Position numbers and translations under genes: made by a program. Positions 46,749-58,806 of a stretch of 64,000 nucleotides of DNA are shown here, one piece after another (positions within the stretch are counted from its first letter, which is position 1; each line of letters opens with the position of its first letter). This DNA comes from Vibrio tarriae (GTDB taxonomy: Bacteria; Pseudomonadota; Gammaproteobacteria; Enterobacterales; Vibrionaceae). The stretch is taken from positions 434,001 through 498,000 of the forward strand of contig NZ_CP022353.1 in assembly GCF_002216685.1 (NCBI RefSeq), read 5' to 3'. The notes under the pieces are model-generated. The model saw only the letters and a list, made by a program, of their open reading frames with translations. It was not told where the DNA came from and made no database searches.

Positions 46749-47804
46749 ATGACCACACTCACTTTAGCCGAATTGGCTACTATCACCGGGGGGGAGTTGT
46801 TCGGTGATCCAACAGCACTGGTCAGTGCCGTTGCGCCTATGGATAAGGCACAGCTTGGACATGTGACATTCTTGTCTAATCCTAAATACAGTAAGCACTT
46901 AGGTGATTGTAAAGCCACGGTGATCATGGTCAAAACCAGTGAGCGAGAACTCTGCCCGAGTAACGCTCTGGTGGTTGCCGATCCGTACGTTGCATTCGCT
47001 AAAGTGGCTCAGGCACTGGATTCGACTCCTTCTCCTGCACACGGTATTGCGCCGAGTGCAGTGATTGCTGAAGATGCAAAGTTAGGCCTCAACGTTTCGA
47101 TTGGGGCAAATGCGGTCATTGAGTCAGGTGTTCAGCTTGGCGATAATGTGGTGATTGGCGCTGGCTGTTTTGTCGGTAAACAAGCGCGTTTGGGCGATAA
47201 CACCAAGCTCTGGGCCAATGTAACGATTTACCACAAAGTGGAGATCGGCTCAGATTGTTTGATTCAATCTGGTGCAGTGATTGGTGCTGATGGCTTTGGT
47301 TATGCGAATGAGCGTGGCGAGTGGATCAAAATTCCGCAGATTGGCTCTGTGCGTATTGGTGATCGCGTTGAGATTGGTGCTTGCACCACCATCGACCGCG
47401 GCGCGCTGGATGATACGGTGATTGAAGATAACGTGATCATCGATAATCAGCTGCAAATCGCTCACAACGTGCACATCGGATATGGTAGTGCGCTGGCGGG
47501 TGGTACCATCATCGCCGGCAGTACACGCATTGGCAAATACTGTATTATTGGTGGCGCTAGCGTGATTAACGGCCATATCGAGATTGCTGATGGCGTGACC
47601 ATCACTGGCATGGGTATGGTGATGCGCAGTATTGAGGAGAAGGGGATGTACTCTTCGGGTATTCCTCTGCAAACCAATAAAGAGTGGCGTAAAACGGCCG
47701 CTCGCGTACACCGTATTGACGATATGCATAAGCGACTGAAAGCTTTAGAAAAGTTGCTTGAGCAATCCGACACGGTACAGCCCGATAACTCTCAAGCTGA
47801 ATAA
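46749..47804 (+). CDS. lpxD: UDP-3-O-(3-hydroxyacyl)glucosamine N-acyltransferase
   Basis: This 351-residue enzyme adds the N-linked hydroxyacyl chain in lipid A synthesis. The N-terminal uridine-binding domain ([27 protein letters not shown]) is followed by a left-handed beta-helix of hexapeptide repeats from about residue 100 ([22 protein letters not shown]). The catalytic histidine region is [25 protein letters not shown]-terminal helix ends [12 protein letters not shown]. It is ten bases after skp and is followed by a hairpin terminator ahead of fabZ. Confidence 0.97.
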   Translation: MTTLTLAELATITGGELFGDPTALVSAVAPMDKAQLGHVTFLSNPKYSKHLGDCKATVIMVKTSERELCPSNALVVADPYVAFAKVAQALDSTPSPAHGIAPSAVIAEDAKLGLNVSIGANAVIESGVQLGDNVVIGAGCFVGKQARLGDNTKLWANVTIYHKVEIGSDCLIQSGAVIGADGFGYANERGEWIKIPQIGSVRIGDRVEIGACTTIDRGALDDTVIEDNVIIDNQLQIAHNVHIGYGSALAGGTIIAGSTRIGKYCIIGGASVINGHIEIADGVTITGMGMVMRSIEEKGMYSSGIPLQTNKEWRKTAARVHRIDDMHKRLKALEKLLEQSDTVQPDNSQAE

Positions 47805-47813
47805 GCTGGTTTC

Positions 47814-47839
47814 AAAGGCTCGCACATTGCGAGTCTTTT
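47814..47839 (+). terminator. Hairpin terminator between lpxD and fabZ
   Basis: GGCTCGC (47817-47823) and GCGAGTC (47829-47835), with one G-T pair, are followed by TTTT. It is probably a partial terminator inside the lpx cluster. Confidence 0.7.
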
Positions 47840-47888
47840 CGCTGTTGGGTATTCCCTTATTTTTCTATTTACAAACAGGATGATGACT

Positions 47889-48341
47889 TTGACTACTGAT
47901 AAGAAAACGATGAATATCACTGAAATTCAATCGCTTCTGCCTCACCGCTATCCATTTTTACTGATTGATCGCGTGACCGACTATGAAGAAGGTAAATACC
48001 TGATTGGTTTGAAAAATGTTTCAGTGAATGAGCCTCAGTTTACAGGTCACTTTCCACAACTGCCGGTTTTCCCCGGTGTATTGATTTTAGAAGCCATGGC
48101 TCAAGCCACTGGCCTGTTGGCGTTCAAAACCTTTGGTGCGCCAAAAGAGAATGAACTGTACTATTTTGCCAGCATTGATGAAGCTAAGTTCCGTAAGCCA
48201 GTGACACCGGGCGATCAACTGATGATTGAAGTTGAATTCCTTAAAGAGCGCCGTGGTATTGCGCTATTTAACGGCGTAGCCAAGGTCGATGGTGATGTGG
48301 TCTGCTCTGCTCAACTGAAATGCGCACGTCGAGAGTTTTAA
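47889..48341 (+). CDS. fabZ: 3-hydroxyacyl-[ACP] dehydratase FabZ
   Basis: This 150-residue hot-dog-fold enzyme dehydrates beta-hydroxyacyl-ACP in fatty acid elongation and competes with LpxA for hydroxyacyl-ACP. Catalytic motifs: [14 protein letters not shown] and the His/Glu pair in [25 protein letters not shown]. The TTG at 47889 is chosen: AGGA is about nine bases upstream, and E. coli fabZ starts the same way (TTG ACT ACT). Two ATG codons at 47880 and 47883 overlap the ribosome site and are unlikely. Confidence 0.96.
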
Positions 48342-48342
48342 G

Positions 48343-49131
48343 ATGATTCACGAAACTGCACAAATTCACCCAACTTCCGTTGTGGAAGAGGGCGCTATCA
48401 TTGGTGCCAACGTTAAGATTGGTCCTTTCTGCTTTGTTGATAGCAAAGTTGAGATCGGTGAAGGTACTGAGCTGTTATCGCACGTTGTGGTCAAGGGGCC
48501 AACCAAAATCGGTCGTTTGAACCGGATTTTCCAGTTTGCTTCAATTGGTGAAGCGTGTCAGGACTTGAAATACGCCGGTGAAGATACGCAGCTCATCATT
48601 GGTGATCGTAATACGATTCGCGAAAGCGTCACCATGCACCGCGGTACAGTGCAAGATAAAGGCATCACTATCGTGGGTAGCGACAACCTATTTATGATCA
48701 ACGCCCACGTCGCGCATGACTGTGTGATTGGCGATCGCTGTATTTTTGCCAACAATGCGACCTTGGCGGGTCACGTAAAAGTGGGCAACCAAGCGATTGT
48801 GGGTGGCATGTCCGCCATTCACCAGTTCTGTCATATTGGCGATCACTGTATGCTGGGTGGCGGCTCTATTGTGGTGCAAGATGTGCCACCGTACGTGATG
48901 GCGCAAGGTAACCACTGTGCACCGTTTGGTATTAACGTGGAAGGCTTAAAACGCCGTGGCTTTGATAAAGCAGAAATTCATGCGATTCGCCGTGCCTACA
49001 AATCCTTGTACCGCAATGGTTTGACCCTTGAAGCAGCCAAGGCTGAGATTGCCCAGGAAGCTGAGCAATATCCTAGTGTGAAACTGTTCCTCGATTTCCT
49101 TGAGAAATCCGAGCGTGGCATTATTCGCTAA
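48343..49131 (+). CDS. lpxA: UDP-N-acetylglucosamine O-acyltransferase
   Basis: This 262-residue enzyme catalyses the first step of lipid A synthesis, transferring 3-hydroxyacyl from ACP to UDP-GlcNAc. A left-handed beta-helix of hexapeptide repeats fills the first ~190 residues ([55 protein letters not shown] with the catalytic His). A helical C-terminal domain follows ([27 protein letters not shown]). It starts one base after fabZ, so the two are coupled. Confidence 0.97.
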   Translation: MIHETAQIHPTSVVEEGAIIGANVKIGPFCFVDSKVEIGEGTELLSHVVVKGPTKIGRLNRIFQFASIGEACQDLKYAGEDTQLIIGDRNTIRESVTMHRGTVQDKGITIVGSDNLFMINAHVAHDCVIGDRCIFANNATLAGHVKVGNQAIVGGMSAIHQFCHIGDHCMLGGGSIVVQDVPPYVMAQGNHCAPFGINVEGLKRRGFDKAEIHAIRRAYKSLYRNGLTLEAAKAEIAQEAEQYPSVKLFLDFLEKSERGIIR

Positions 49132-49163
49132 TTTGTTTAGTGAGTGAGCTAACCAAACTATTT

Positions 49164-49192
49164 AAAGATCGCTGCTGACTCAGCGATCTTTT
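49164..49192 (+). terminator. Hairpin terminator between lpxA and lpxB
   Basis: AAAGATCGCTG (49164-49174) and CAGCGATCTTT (49181-49191) form a perfect eleven-base stem with a CTGACT loop, followed by a short T run. lpxB begins 99 bases later, so either a promoter lies between or read-through is substantial. Confidence 0.88.
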
Positions 49193-49290
49193 GCATTTTT
49201 GTACTCTGGCGAGTGTCAAAACAGGGTAGATACCACCCAAGTGGCGAAGGCTTGAGTATCCATCAGGCATGATGAACTGCGGAGGAAACC

Positions 49291-50430
49291 GTGCATAGAC
49301 CATTACGGATTGGCATCGTTGTTGGGGAGCTCTCTGGCGACACCTTAGGCGAAGGCTTTATCAAAGCTATACGTGCTCGTTACCCAGATGCTGAGTTTGT
49401 CGGCATCGGTGGGCCGAAAATGAACGCACTTGGCTGTCAATCTCTGTTTGATATGGAAGAGTTGGCCGTGATGGGCTTAGTGGAAGTGCTTGGCCGCTTG
49501 CCACGCCTGCTGAAAGTCAAAGCCGAGCTGGTTAAGTATTTCACTGCCAATCCGCCGGATGTTTTCGTGGGTATCGATGCGCCGGATTTTAATTTACGCC
49601 TTGAGCTGAGCCTTAAACAAGCGGGGATCAAAACCGTACATTACGTCAGTCCATCAGTGTGGGCGTGGCGACAAAACCGCATTCATGGCATTGCCGCGGC
49701 GACGCATTTAGTGCTGGCCTTCCTTCCATTTGAGAAAGCGTTTTACGACAAATTCAATGTGCCTTGTGAGTTTATCGGTCATACCTTGGCGGATTCGATC
49801 CCGTTAGCGTCCGATAAGTTAGCCGCTCGCCAACTGCTTGGTCTGGATGAGCAGCGCCGCTGGTTAGCCGTTTTGCCGGGCAGCCGTGGCAGCGAAATGA
49901 AGATGCTCGCGGAGCCCTTTATCGCCACCTGTCAAAAACTGCAGGCGTGCTATCCAGATCTTGGCTTTGTGGTGGCCTTGGTGAATGCCAAACGTCGTGC
50001 ACAGTTTGAACAGGCTTGGCAACAAGTCGCTCCTGAGCTGAATTTTGTGCTGGTGGATGATACCGCGCGCAATGTGATTACTGCAGCCGATGCGGTGATG
50101 CTTGCCTCCGGCACGGTGGCCTTGGAGTGCATGCTGCTTAAACGCCCTATGGTGGTCGGTTATCGCGTGAATGCCTTTACGGCCTTTTTGGCCAAACGTC
50201 TGCTGAAAACGCCGTATGTCTCTTTGCCGAACATCTTGGCGGGGGAAGAGTTGGTGAAAGAGCTGCTGCAAGAGCATTGCACCGTTGACAACCTTTACCA
50301 TGAAGTGAGCCGTTTACTCGAAAGTGACAACCAAGCCTTGATGGACAAATTTACCGAAATGCATCAATGGATCCGTAAAGATGCGGATCAGCAAGCGGCG
50401 CAAGCTGTGCTGCATTTGATTCAGAAATAA
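49291..50430 (+). CDS. lpxB: Lipid-A-disaccharide synthase
   Basis: This 379-residue GT19 glycosyltransferase joins UDP-diacylglucosamine and lipid X into the disaccharide core of lipid A. Blocks: [47 protein letters not shown] [27 protein letters not shown], and [22 protein letters not shown]. The GTG at 49291 directly follows GGAGGAAACC. rnhB begins 24 bases downstream. Confidence 0.97.
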   Translation: MHRPLRIGIVVGELSGDTLGEGFIKAIRARYPDAEFVGIGGPKMNALGCQSLFDMEELAVMGLVEVLGRLPRLLKVKAELVKYFTANPPDVFVGIDAPDFNLRLELSLKQAGIKTVHYVSPSVWAWRQNRIHGIAAATHLVLAFLPFEKAFYDKFNVPCEFIGHTLADSIPLASDKLAARQLLGLDEQRRWLAVLPGSRGSEMKMLAEPFIATCQKLQACYPDLGFVVALVNAKRRAQFEQAWQQVAPELNFVLVDDTARNVITAADAVMLASGTVALECMLLKRPMVVGYRVNAFTAFLAKRLLKTPYVSLPNILAGEELVKELLQEHCTVDNLYHEVSRLLESDNQALMDKFTEMHQWIRKDADQQAAQAVLHLIQK

Positions 50431-50454
50431 CATTAACCAGATTGAGAACATACC

Positions 50455-51075
50455 ATGGCGAAGAAACCAAGCATTGAGCTGCCTCCCTTTGAGATTCCTG
50501 CAGGTTATGCCTTGATTGCTGGAGTGGATGAAGTCGGGCGCGGTCCATTGGTGGGGGATGTCGTCACGGCGGCGGTGATCCTTGACCCTAATCGGCCGAT
50601 TATGGGCTTGAATGATTCCAAAAAGCTCAGTGAGAAAAAACGCTTAGCCCTGTTTCCTGAGATTCAGGAAAAAGCCTTAGCTTGGGCGGTGGGACGCTGT
50701 TCACCACAAGAAATTGGTGAGCTGAACATCTTCCAAGCCACCATGGTCGCAATGCAGCGCGCCGTCGCAGGGTTGTGCGTTCAGCCTGATTTGGTATTGA
50801 TTGATGGCAATAAAATTCCCAAGCTCCCAATGGAAGCGCAAGCCGTGGTTAAAGGCGATCTGCGTGTCGCGCAAATCAGTGCCGCTTCGATTATTGCCAA
50901 AGTGATCCGTGACCAAGAGATGGAAGTGCTGGATAAGCAATATCCTCAGTTTGGTTTCGCCAAGCACAAAGGCTACCCAACCGCCGCGCATTTTGCTGCC
51001 ATTGAGCAGCATGGGGTTATTGAGCAGCATCGTAAAAGTTTTGGCCCAGTAAAACGTGCTCTTGGTATAGAATAG
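50455..51075 (+). CDS. rnhB: Ribonuclease HII
   Basis: This 206-residue RNase HII removes single ribonucleotides embedded in DNA. The catalytic DEDD-type residues are in [17 protein letters not shown] (Asp-Glu) and VLIDGNKIP, with the conserved KGD and [15 protein letters not shown] region and [17 protein letters not shown]. It is located between lpxB and dnaE, the common gammaproteobacterial order. RNase HI (rnhA) is also in this window at 62065. Confidence 0.97.
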   Translation: MAKKPSIELPPFEIPAGYALIAGVDEVGRGPLVGDVVTAAVILDPNRPIMGLNDSKKLSEKKRLALFPEIQEKALAWAVGRCSPQEIGELNIFQATMVAMQRAVAGLCVQPDLVLIDGNKIPKLPMEAQAVVKGDLRVAQISAASIIAKVIRDQEMEVLDKQYPQFGFAKHKGYPTAAHFAAIEQHGVIEQHRKSFGPVKRALGIE

Positions 51076-51113
51076 AGCGCAATTGCGTTTCCTAAGATTT
51101 GGATACTCCTTGC

Positions 51114-54100
51114 ATGTCAGACCCAAAGTTCATCCACTTACGTATACACAGTGATTTCTCTATGGTGGATGGTTTGTCCAAAGTCCCGCCATTGGTGAAA
51201 AAAGTGGCGGCAATGGGCATGCCCGCAATGGCCTTGACCGATTTCACCAACCTGTGTGGCTTGGTGAAGTTTTACAGCACCGCGCATAACTGCGGGGTTA
51301 AGCCGATCATTGGTGCCGACTTTACTTTGCAATCGGAAGAGTTCGGTGATGAGCTGACCAAGCTCACCTTGCTTGCTAAAAATAATGTCGGTTACAAAAA
51401 CCTCACCCTATTGATTTCTAAAGCGTATTTGCGCGGCCATGTCCAGCATCAACCTGTGATTGATAAAGCGTGGTTGGTCGAGCATGCCGAAGGGCTGATT
51501 GTGCTCTCGGGTGGAAAACGGGGTGAAGTGGGGCGCGCATTACTCAAAGGCAATCAGCAACAAGTAGAAAGATGCATTGAGTTTTACCAAACTCACTTTG
51601 CCGATCATTTCTATCTAGAGCTTATTCGCACTGGTCGTGCCGATGAAGAGAGCTATTTACACTTTGCGCTGGATGTGGCAGAGCAGTACGATTTGCCCGT
51701 CGTGGCAACCAACGAAGTGGTGTTTATCACTGAAGAGTCGTTTGAAGCCCATGAAATCCGAGTCGCGATTCACGATGGATATACGCTGGAAGATCCACGT
51801 CGCCCGAAAAATTACAGCCCGAAGCAGTATCTGCGCAGCGAAGCGGAGATGTGTGAGCTGTTTGCGGACATTCCAGAAGCGTTAGCCAACAGTGTCGAGA
51901 TTGCCAAACGTTGTAACGTGACCGTACGTTTGGGCGAATATTTCCTGCCTAACTTCCCAACTGGCGGGATGGCGATTGAAGATTTCCTTGTGATGAAATC
52001 TCGCGAAGGGTTGGAAGAGCGACTCGAATTTCTTTTCCCTGATCCGCAAGTCCGTGCACAGCGCCGTCCAGAATATGATGAGCGACTGCAAATCGAGCTC
52101 GATGTCATCAACCAAATGGGCTTTCCCGGTTACTTCTTGATCGTGATGGAGTTTATCCAGTGGTCAAAAGATAACGATATTCCAGTAGGGCCGGGACGGG
52201 GCTCGGGTGCGGGTTCGTTAGTCGCGTACGCACTGAAAATCACCGACCTTGATCCGCTGGAATACGATCTGCTGTTCGAGCGTTTCTTGAACCCAGAGCG
52301 GGTCTCCATGCCCGACTTCGACGTCGATTTCTGTATGGATAAGCGTGACCAAGTGATTGATCACGTAGCGGAAATGTATGGTCGTGATGCGGTATCACAA
52401 ATCATCACTTTCGGTACCATGGCGGCGAAAGCGGTGATTCGCGATGTGGGGCGTGTGCTTGGTCATCCGTTCGGTTTTGTCGATCGCATTTCAAAATTAG
52501 TACCACCCGATCCGGGCATGACGCTCGAGAAAGCCTTTATCGCCGAGCCTGCACTGCAAGAGCTGTATGACGCGGATGAGGAAGTCAAAGAGCTGATCGA
52601 CAAGTGTCGAATTCTGGAAGGTTGTACCCGTAACGCTGGTAAACACGCTGGGGGCGTGGTGATCTCGCCCACTGCCATTACTGACTTTGCGCCGATTTAC
52701 TGTGATGCGGAAGGCAACTTCCCGGTTACTCAGTTCGATAAGAACGATGTGGAAACCGCCGGCTTGGTCAAGTTTGACTTCTTGGGGCTGCGCACTCTCA
52801 CCATCATTGATTGGGCGTTGGGGCTGGTTAACCCGCGTTTGAAAAAAGCAGGCAAACCACCCGTGCGGATTGAAGCGATCCCGCTCGATGATGCGCGCTC
52901 TTTCCGTAACCTACAAGATGCCAAAACCACCGCGGTATTCCAGCTTGAATCGCGTGGTATGAAAGAGCTGATTAAGCGGCTACAGCCTGACTGTTTTGAA
53001 GACATTATCGCTTTGGTGGCGCTGTTTCGTCCGGGGCCGTTGCAATCTGGCATGGTGGATAACTTTATCGACCGTAAACATGGTCGTGAAGCCATCTCTT
53101 ATCCGGATGAAAAGTGGCAACATGAATCGCTCAAAGAGATCCTAGAGCCGACCTACGGCATCATCCTCTATCAGGAGCAGGTGATGCAGATCGCGCAGGT
53201 GCTTTCTGGTTACACCTTGGGTGGGGCAGACATGCTGCGCCGTGCAATGGGTAAGAAAAAGCCAGAAGAGATGGCTAAGCAGCGCGCTGTGTTCCAAGAA
53301 GGGGCGGAGAAAAATGGCGTTGATGGTGAGTTGGCGATGAAAATCTTCGATCTGGTGGAAAAATTCGCCGGATACGGATTTAACAAATCGCACTCTGCCG
53401 CCTATGCGCTGGTTTCCTACCAAACCTTATGGTTGAAAACCCACTATCCAGCCGAGTTCATGGCGGCGGTAATGACCGCGGATATGGACAACACGGAAAA
53501 AGTGGTTGGCTTGGTGGATGAGTGTAAAAACATGGGATTGACCGTGTTGCCACCGGACATCAACTCAGGCTTGTATCGCTTTAACGTGGATGATAACGGT
53601 GCGATTGTTTATGGTATCGGCGCGATCAAAGGGGTGGGTGAAGGCCCGATTGAAGCCATTCTTGAAGCGCGTAACAAAGACGGTTACTTCAAAGATTTGT
53701 TTGATTTCTGCGCGCGGATTGATCTGAAAAAGGTCAACAAACGGGTAATTGAAAAACTGATTCTGGCCGGTGCGCTAGACAGATTAGGGCCACATCGCGC
53801 TGCCATGATGGCCTCGGTCGATGATGCAGTGCGCGCGGCAAGCCAACATCATCAGGCTGAAGCATTTGGCCAAGCGGATATGTTCGGTGTGCTCACGGAT
53901 GCGCCAGAAGAAGTCGAGCAGAAATACACGCAAGTACCTGAGTGGCCGGAAAAAGTACGTTTGGAGGGGGAGCGCGAGACGCTTGGGCTCTATCTCACCG
54001 GCCATCCAGTCGATGAATACCTGAAAGAGCTGACCAAATACACCAGTTGCCGCTTGAATGAAGCCGCGCCAACACGGCGTGATCAATCGTTAACTGTTGC

Positions 54101-54593
54101 CGGATTAGTGATTGCCGCGCGGGTGATGACCACCAAACGTGGTACGCGAATTGGCTTAATGACGCTGGATGACCGTTCGGGTCGTATGGAAGTAATGCTC
54201 TACTCAGAAGCATTAGATCGGTATGCAGAATGGTTAGAAAAAGATAAAATTCTGGTGGTTTCCGGACAGGTCAGCTTTGATGACTTCAATGGTGGACTTA
54301 AAATGTCGGCGCGCGAGGTCATGGACTTGGGCAGCGCGCGTGAAAAATTTGCCCGCGGTTTATCCATCTCGATTTTACAGTCGCAGATTGATCAACAATT
54401 TTTTGAGCGTTTTAGTCACATACTAGAACCTCACCGCGCAGGAACCGTACCTGTCAATGTATACTACCAGCGCCCTGATGCGCGAGCGCGCCTGACGTTA
54501 GGCACAGAGTGGCGAGTCACGCCAAGCGATACATTGTTAGACGAATTAAAGCAGCTACTTGGTAATGATCAGGTAGAACTCGAATTTAACTAA
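51114..54593 (+). CDS. dnaE: DNA polymerase III alpha subunit
   Basis: This 1159-residue replicative polymerase has an N-terminal PHP domain ([23 protein letters not shown]), then the C-family polymerase core with the catalytic [19 protein letters not shown] and [16 protein letters not shown]. It has helix-hairpin-helix and OB-fold regions near the C-terminus. An internal beta-clamp-binding peptide QADMF (in [13 protein letters not shown]) lies near residue 920. ATG 51114 gives [13 protein letters not shown], matching other alpha subunits. The proofreading partner DnaQ is at 62592. Confidence 0.98.
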   Translation: MSDPKFIHLRIHSDFSMVDGLSKVPPLVKKVAAMGMPAMALTDFTNLCGLVKFYSTAHNCGVKPIIGADFTLQSEEFGDELTKLTLLAKNNVGYKNLTLLISKAYLRGHVQHQPVIDKAWLVEHAEGLIVLSGGKRGEVGRALLKGNQQQVERCIEFYQTHFADHFYLELIRTGRADEESYLHFALDVAEQYDLPVVATNEVVFITEESFEAHEIRVAIHDGYTLEDPRRPKNYSPKQYLRSEAEMCELFADIPEALANSVEIAKRCNVTVRLGEYFLPNFPTGGMAIEDFLVMKSREGLEERLEFLFPDPQVRAQRRPEYDERLQIELDVINQMGFPGYFLIVMEFIQWSKDNDIPVGPGRGSGAGSLVAYALKITDLDPLEYDLLFERFLNPERVSMPDFDVDFCMDKRDQVIDHVAEMYGRDAVSQIITFGTMAAKAVIRDVGRVLGHPFGFVDRISKLVPPDPGMTLEKAFIAEPALQELYDADEEVKELIDKCRILEGCTRNAGKHAGGVVISPTAITDFAPIYCDAEGNFPVTQFDKNDVETAGLVKFDFLGLRTLTIIDWALGLVNPRLKKAGKPPVRIEAIPLDDARSFRNLQDAKTTAVFQLESRGMKELIKRLQPDCFEDIIALVALFRPGPLQSGMVDNFIDRKHGREAISYPDEKWQHESLKEILEPTYGIILYQEQVMQIAQVLSGYTLGGADMLRRAMGKKKPEEMAKQRAVFQEGAEKNGVDGELAMKIFDLVEKFAGYGFNKSHSAAYALVSYQTLWLKTHYPAEFMAAVMTADMDNTEKVVGLVDECKNMGLTVLPPDINSGLYRFNVDDNGAIVYGIGAIKGVGEGPIEAILEARNKDGYFKDLFDFCARIDLKKVNKRVIEKLILAGALDRLGPHRAAMMASVDDAVRAASQHHQAEAFGQADMFGVLTDAPEEVEQKYTQVPEWPEKVRLEGERETLGLYLTGHPVDEYLKELTKYTSCRLNEAAPTRRDQSLTVAGLVIAARVMTTKRGTRIGLMTLDDRSGRMEVMLYSEALDRYAEWLEKDKILVVSGQVSFDDFNGGLKMSAREVMDLGSAREKFARGLSISILQSQIDQQFFERFSHILEPHRAGTVPVNVYYQRPDARARLTLGTEWRVTPSDTLLDELKQLLGNDQVELEFN

Positions 54594-54647
54594 AATTCAG
54601 CCAGTGCACACTGAGGGTGGCATGGCTGAATCACAAAGGATCGATAG

Positions 54648-55607
54648 ATGAGCCTCAATTTTCTTGATTTTGAAAAACCGATTGTCGAACTGGAAACGAA
54701 AATTCAGGCGCTGCGTGATATGTCTCGTCACAGCGCAAGCGCATCCGTAGATCTGGATAAAGAGCTAGAGCAGCTTGAGAAGAAAAGCCTTGAGCTGAAA
54801 AAGAAGATTTTCAGTGATTTAGGTGCGTGGCAAGTGGCGCAATTGGCGCGTCATCCGCAGCGTCCTTACACGCTGGATTACCTCAAACACATCTTTACTG
54901 AGTTTGATGAACTGGCAGGCGATCGTGCTTTTGCTGACGACAAAGCGATCGTGGGCGGTATTGCACGTCTTGAGGGTCGTGCGGTCATGGTGATTGGTCA
55001 CCAAAAAGGTCGTGAAACCCGTGAAAAGGTGAAACGTAACTTCGGTATGCCAAAACCAGAAGGTTATCGCAAAGCGCTGCGCTTGATGGAAATGGCTGAG
55101 CGTTTCAATATGCCTATCATCACTTTCATTGATACCGCGGGCGCATACCCAGGTGTGGGTGCTGAAGAGCGTGGTCAGTCGGAAGCGATCGCCAAAAACC
55201 TTAAAGTGATGTCAGGTTTGAAAGTGCCAGTCATCTGTAACGTGGTGGGCGAAGGTGGTTCTGGCGGTGCGTTGGCGATTGGCGTTGGTGACTACGTGAA
55301 CATGCTGCAATACTCCACCTACTCAGTGATTTCACCAGAAGGTTGTGCGTCGATTCTATGGCGTGATTCTGATAAAGCGCCACAAGCGGCAGAAGCGATG
55401 GGCCTGATTGCCCCACGTTTGAAAGAGCTGGAATTGATTGACGAAATCATTGAAGAGCCACTGGGCGGTGCGCATCGTGATCACAAACTGACTGCCGAGA
55501 ATGTAAAAGCCACGCTACTGCGTCAGTTGGCCGATCTGGATGCACTGGATCACGAAAACTTGCTGGAGCGCCGTTATCAACGTTTGATGAACTACGGTTA
55601 CTGTTGA
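54648..55607 (+). CDS. accA: Acetyl-CoA carboxylase carboxyltransferase subunit alpha
   Basis: This 319-residue subunit of the carboxyltransferase makes malonyl-CoA, the first committed step of fatty acid synthesis. Blocks: [20 protein letters not shown] (N-terminal coiled coil), [51 protein letters not shown], and [15 protein letters not shown]. An AAAGGATCG site precedes the ATG. Its 3' end lies in a 16-base tandem duplication, so the final codons and stop are repeated just past the gene. Confidence 0.97.
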   Translation: MSLNFLDFEKPIVELETKIQALRDMSRHSASASVDLDKELEQLEKKSLELKKKIFSDLGAWQVAQLARHPQRPYTLDYLKHIFTEFDELAGDRAFADDKAIVGGIARLEGRAVMVIGHQKGRETREKVKRNFGMPKPEGYRKALRLMEMAERFNMPIITFIDTAGAYPGVGAEERGQSEAIAKNLKVMSGLKVPVICNVVGEGGSGGALAIGVGDYVNMLQYSTYSVISPEGCASILWRDSDKAPQAAEAMGLIAPRLKELELIDEIIEEPLGGAHRDHKLTAENVKATLLRQLADLDALDHENLLERRYQRLMNYGYC

Positions 55608-55625
55608 TTACGGTTACTGTTGATT
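55594..55625 (+). repeat. 16-bp tandem duplication at the accA stop codon
   Basis: ACGGTTACTGTTGATT occurs exactly twice in tandem (55594-55609 and 55610-55625). The accA stop TGA (55605-55607) is inside the first copy; the second is non-coding. It is consistent with recent replication slippage and does not alter the protein. Confidence 0.95.
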
Positions 55626-55700
55626 ATTTCATCTCGCAGTGACGGTGGAATATCCACATATAGCAAAGGGTTGGCTTAGGTCAGCCCTTTGGCTTTTCTG

Positions 55701-55728
55701 GGCTCAAGGGGTAAACTTGAGCCACTTT
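55701..55728 (+). terminator. Hairpin between accA and tilS
   Basis: GGCTCAAG (55701-55708) and CTTGAGCC (55716-55723) form a perfect eight-base stem followed by ACTTTT. An overlapping weaker hairpin (AAAGGGTTGG with TCAGCCCTTT) lies just upstream at about 55664-55690. The T run is short. Confidence 0.55.
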
Positions 55729-55747
55729 TCTCAACTCTCTGTGATTT

Positions 55748-57070
55748 ATGGACGATCTCTATCCCCACTTTGTGCAGCAATTAGCCCTCTATCCTTTTCG
55801 CAAACTCCTTCTCGCACTGAGCGGCGGTGTGGATTCGCAGGTACTGCTTGCCCTTCTAGCGCGTGGACGCGATGAGTTTGGCTGGGATGTGTCCGCGGTT
55901 CATGTTCATCATGGGTTGAGCCCGAATGCCGATCAGTGGGCCCAGCATTGCCAACGCTGTTGCCGTGAAGTCGGAATGGCATGTCAAATCGAATATGTAC
56001 AGCTGGATGTGGCAAGTGGTGAAAGTATTGAGAAACTGGCGCGAGAGGCGCGTTATCGAGTCCTTGCTCCGCATGTGAATGCGCAGACACTGTTGTTACT
56101 TGGGCAGCATGCGGACGATCAACTGGAAACTTTTTTACTCGCATTAAAGCGCGGCAGTGGCCCAAAAGGGCTGGCCGCAATGGCAGATTATGCCCCTTTC
56201 GCCGAGGGACACTTGCTCCGCCCTCTATTAACCGTCTCACGTCAACACATTGAAGCCTATGCCAAGCAGCACAAACTCACTTGGGTAACCGATGAAAGTA
56301 ATGCTGATATCCGCTATGAGCGCAATTTTCTACGCCATCAGGTGACGCCTGTACTTACCGAGCGCTGGCCGAGCATTCGCCAAGCGGTGCAGCGCAGTGC
56401 TGAGCTGTGTGCTGAACAAGAAGCGCTGCTGCAAGAATTTTTAGCTGACGCCTTAAAACGAGCAATCACTGCTGAGGGTGGATTGTCGATCGCCGTTCTC
56501 GCTGAAGGCAGTGAGGGGCTGCGCAGACAACTGATCCGAGCTTGGTTTGCGCACCACAGGCTACCGATGCCGAGTCGTCAGCACACGGAACGTATTTGGT
56601 GTGAGGTGGCGCTGGCGAGTGAGGATGCCAATCCAAAATTAAAGTTGAACAAGATTGAGGTGCGCCGTTTTCAGCACTGTCTGTACCTCGTACCGCCAGA
56701 AAGAGACCTTTCAGGTTGGCGCAGTGCATTGGCACCTGAGCAACTTTTGCCATTGCCGCATGGTTTAGGTCATCTTCAGTTGACCAGCAAGGCGGGTGGC
56801 AACATCAAGCTGCCCGATGACCCCAGCCAATTATGGGTTAGCTTTGAGCCGCAAGGGCTAGAGGCTTGTCCGGTTGGGAGGGTGGGTTCGCGCAAACTCA
56901 AAAAACTGTTTCAAGAATATGGTGTGCCGAGTTGGCGGCGGCGGCAAACCCCCATCCTCATGTACCAAAATAGAGTGGTCTGTGTCGCGGATTTATTCGT
57001 AGATCGTGACTGGAGTGGGCAAGATTGTGAGTTAGTTTGGTTCAAATCTCATGATTCTGTGCCAAAATAA
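55748..57070 (+). CDS. tilS: tRNA(Ile)-lysidine synthase
   Basis: This 440-residue N-type ATP pyrophosphatase converts C34 of the tRNA-Ile CAU anticodon to lysidine, so that it reads AUA. The PP-loop [19 protein letters not shown] is near residue 20, followed by [19 protein letters not shown] and [22 protein letters not shown]. The C-terminal tRNA-binding domain includes [23 protein letters not shown]. It lies after accA in the usual order. No strong ribosome site is seen, but the start matches the family. Confidence 0.95.
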   Translation: MDDLYPHFVQQLALYPFRKLLLALSGGVDSQVLLALLARGRDEFGWDVSAVHVHHGLSPNADQWAQHCQRCCREVGMACQIEYVQLDVASGESIEKLAREARYRVLAPHVNAQTLLLLGQHADDQLETFLLALKRGSGPKGLAAMADYAPFAEGHLLRPLLTVSRQHIEAYAKQHKLTWVTDESNADIRYERNFLRHQVTPVLTERWPSIRQAVQRSAELCAEQEALLQEFLADALKRAITAEGGLSIAVLAEGSEGLRRQLIRAWFAHHRLPMPSRQHTERIWCEVALASEDANPKLKLNKIEVRRFQHCLYLVPPERDLSGWRSALAPEQLLPLPHGLGHLQLTSKAGGNIKLPDDPSQLWVSFEPQGLEACPVGRVGSRKLKKLFQEYGVPSWRRRQTPILMYQNRVVCVADLFVDRDWSGQDCELVWFKSHDSVPK

Positions 57071-57105
57071 ATTCATAACCACACATAATCTATAGGGATA
57101 ATTAC

Positions 57106-57429
57106 ATGGGGAAAGCAATGAACAAAATGGTCATGGCACTTGTGCTGGGTGGGAGCTTATTGTCAGGCTCTGTATTGGCTGGTGATGTAGCGGCGGGACA
57201 AGCCAAAGCGGCAGTGTGTGCAGCGTGTCACGGCATGGATGGGATCGCGGTGATTCCTGGCTACCCGAATTTAAAGGGGCAGAATGAACAATACATTACT
57301 ACCTCGATTAAAGCTTATAAAAACAAAGAGCGTAATGGTGGTTTGGCCGCTGTTATGCAGGCTCAAGCTATGATGCTCAGTGATGATGATATTGCGAACT
57401 TGGCTGCATACTATTCGAGCTTGAAATAA
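57106..57429 (+). CDS. Class I periplasmic cytochrome c
   Basis: This is a 107-residue monohaem c-type cytochrome. A signal peptide ([25 protein letters not shown]) precedes [21 protein letters not shown] with the haem-binding CAACH. The distal methionine is probably in the [22 protein letters not shown] tail. It resembles single-domain c4/c5-like cytochromes that shuttle electrons between bc1 and terminal oxidases; the exact partner is unknown. It is flanked by tilS and glnB and appears monocistronic with its own terminator. Confidence 0.9.
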   Translation: MGKAMNKMVMALVLGGSLLSGSVLAGDVAAGQAKAAVCAACHGMDGIAVIPGYPNLKGQNEQYITTSIKAYKNKERNGGLAAVMQAQAMMLSDDDIANLAAYYSSLK

Positions 57430-57447
57430 AAAATCATTTGGTTGAAT

Positions 57448-57471
57448 GCCCAAGCTCTGCTTGGGCTTTTT
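57448..57471 (+). terminator. Terminator after the cytochrome c gene
   Basis: GCCCAAG (57448-57454) and CTTGGGC (57460-57466) form the stem with a CTCTG loop, followed by five T. Confidence 0.9.
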
Positions 57472-57524
57472 ATTGATTGTTATCGATTGCTGACAGATAA
57501 TGCCGAGCACTGACAGTCGTTTAA

Positions 57525-57872
<348 letters not shown>

Positions 57873-57897
57873 GCATCCATCCCTAGGATTACGAAAC

Positions 57898-57924
57898 AAT
57901 AAGGAGCTAAGGCTCCTTATTTTG
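57898..57924 (+). terminator. Terminator after glnB
   Basis: ATAAGGAGC and GCTCCTTAT flank TAAG; TTTT follows. It ends 16 bases before the next start codon, so the downstream gene needs read-through or an overlapping promoter. Confidence 0.82.
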
Positions 57925-57939
57925 TTTGAGGGTAACTAA

Positions 57940-58785
57940 ATGAAAAAACGTTACTGGATGGCCCCATTATTGATGGTGGCGGTGGGATTGGCCGCTTTCT
58001 GGTCTATCTTCACGATTCCTACTCAACCTGAATTAGTCACAATAGGGCGCAATCAGCAAGGTGAACCGCTGTTGTGTTACCAACATCCGCAGTCGCAAGT
58101 TTTGGATCGTGATGGACAGCTCAATCTGCTCGTTTGGAATATCTATAAACAAAATCGTGCCAATTGGTCAACGCAGCTCACCGAATTGAGTCGTGGTCAG
58201 CAATTACTGTTGCTGCAAGAAGCCAACATGACGCAAGTGTTTAAAGAGTGGATCAATCAATTAGGGTGGGATGGCACTCAGGCTCGAGCTTTTGAAGCTT
58301 TTGGAGAGGCGGCTGGGGTGATTAACCTTGCTAAAGTGATGCCTACCATGGCTTGTGCTTACACTCAGCTTGAACCGTGGTTGAGACTGCCTAAATCGGC
58401 GATCTACGCACGTTATCGTTTAAGTAATGAGCAAGAGTTAGCCGTGGTCAATCTGCACGCAGTCAACTTCACTTATGGCACCCAAGAGTATCAACAACAG
58501 TTGATCGCGCTACTTGATGAGTTACGCACCTTTATTGGCCCTGTGATTGTGGCGGGCGATTTTAACAGCTGGAGTAAGGCGCGGATGGCGCTGCTGAGTA
58601 CTCAGCTTGCCTCCGTAGGATTGCAAGAAGTGCGCTTTTCGCCAGATAACCGCACGACGTTTATTAATGGCCTACCATTAGATCATGTGTTCTATCGTGG
58701 ACTGCAGGTTGAAAAAGCAGAAGCGTCCATATCGGACGCTTCTGATCATAATCCTCTGTTGGTTCGCTTTCGCTTACTCAACTGA
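57940..58785 (+). CDS. YafD-like endonuclease/exonuclease/phosphatase family protein (UPF0294)
   Basis: This 281-residue protein has one N-terminal hydrophobic segment (about 7-25) and an EEP-fold catalytic domain. Motifs: [12 protein letters not shown] (Asn), LLLLQEANM (catalytic Glu), [11 protein letters not shown] (Asp-x-Asn), and [10 protein letters not shown] (Asp-His at the C-terminus). It is the counterpart of E. coli YafD, which sits beside the mltD-gloB-yafS-rnhA-dnaQ set just as here. The substrate is unknown; the domain is probably periplasmic or membrane-tethered. It converges on mltD with a 21-base gap. Confidence 0.87.
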   Translation: MKKRYWMAPLLMVAVGLAAFWSIFTIPTQPELVTIGRNQQGEPLLCYQHPQSQVLDRDGQLNLLVWNIYKQNRANWSTQLTELSRGQQLLLLQEANMTQVFKEWINQLGWDGTQARAFEAFGEAAGVINLAKVMPTMACAYTQLEPWLRLPKSAIYARYRLSNEQELAVVNLHAVNFTYGTQEYQQQLIALLDELRTFIGPVIVAGDFNSWSKARMALLSTQLASVGLQEVRFSPDNRTTFINGLPLDHVFYRGLQVEKAEASISDASDHNPLLVRFRLLN

Positions 58786-58806
58786 GCTAGTCAGTTCAGT
58801 ACGGTT

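Noticed and set aside
55639..55875. Plus-strand ORF overlapping the start of tilS
   Set aside because: It overlaps tilS in another frame and covers two hairpins; its translation has no recognisable features.
57106..57429. Cytochrome c as part of a respiratory operon with glnB
   Set aside because: It has its own terminator and no neighbouring respiratory genes; grouping with glnB looks incidental.
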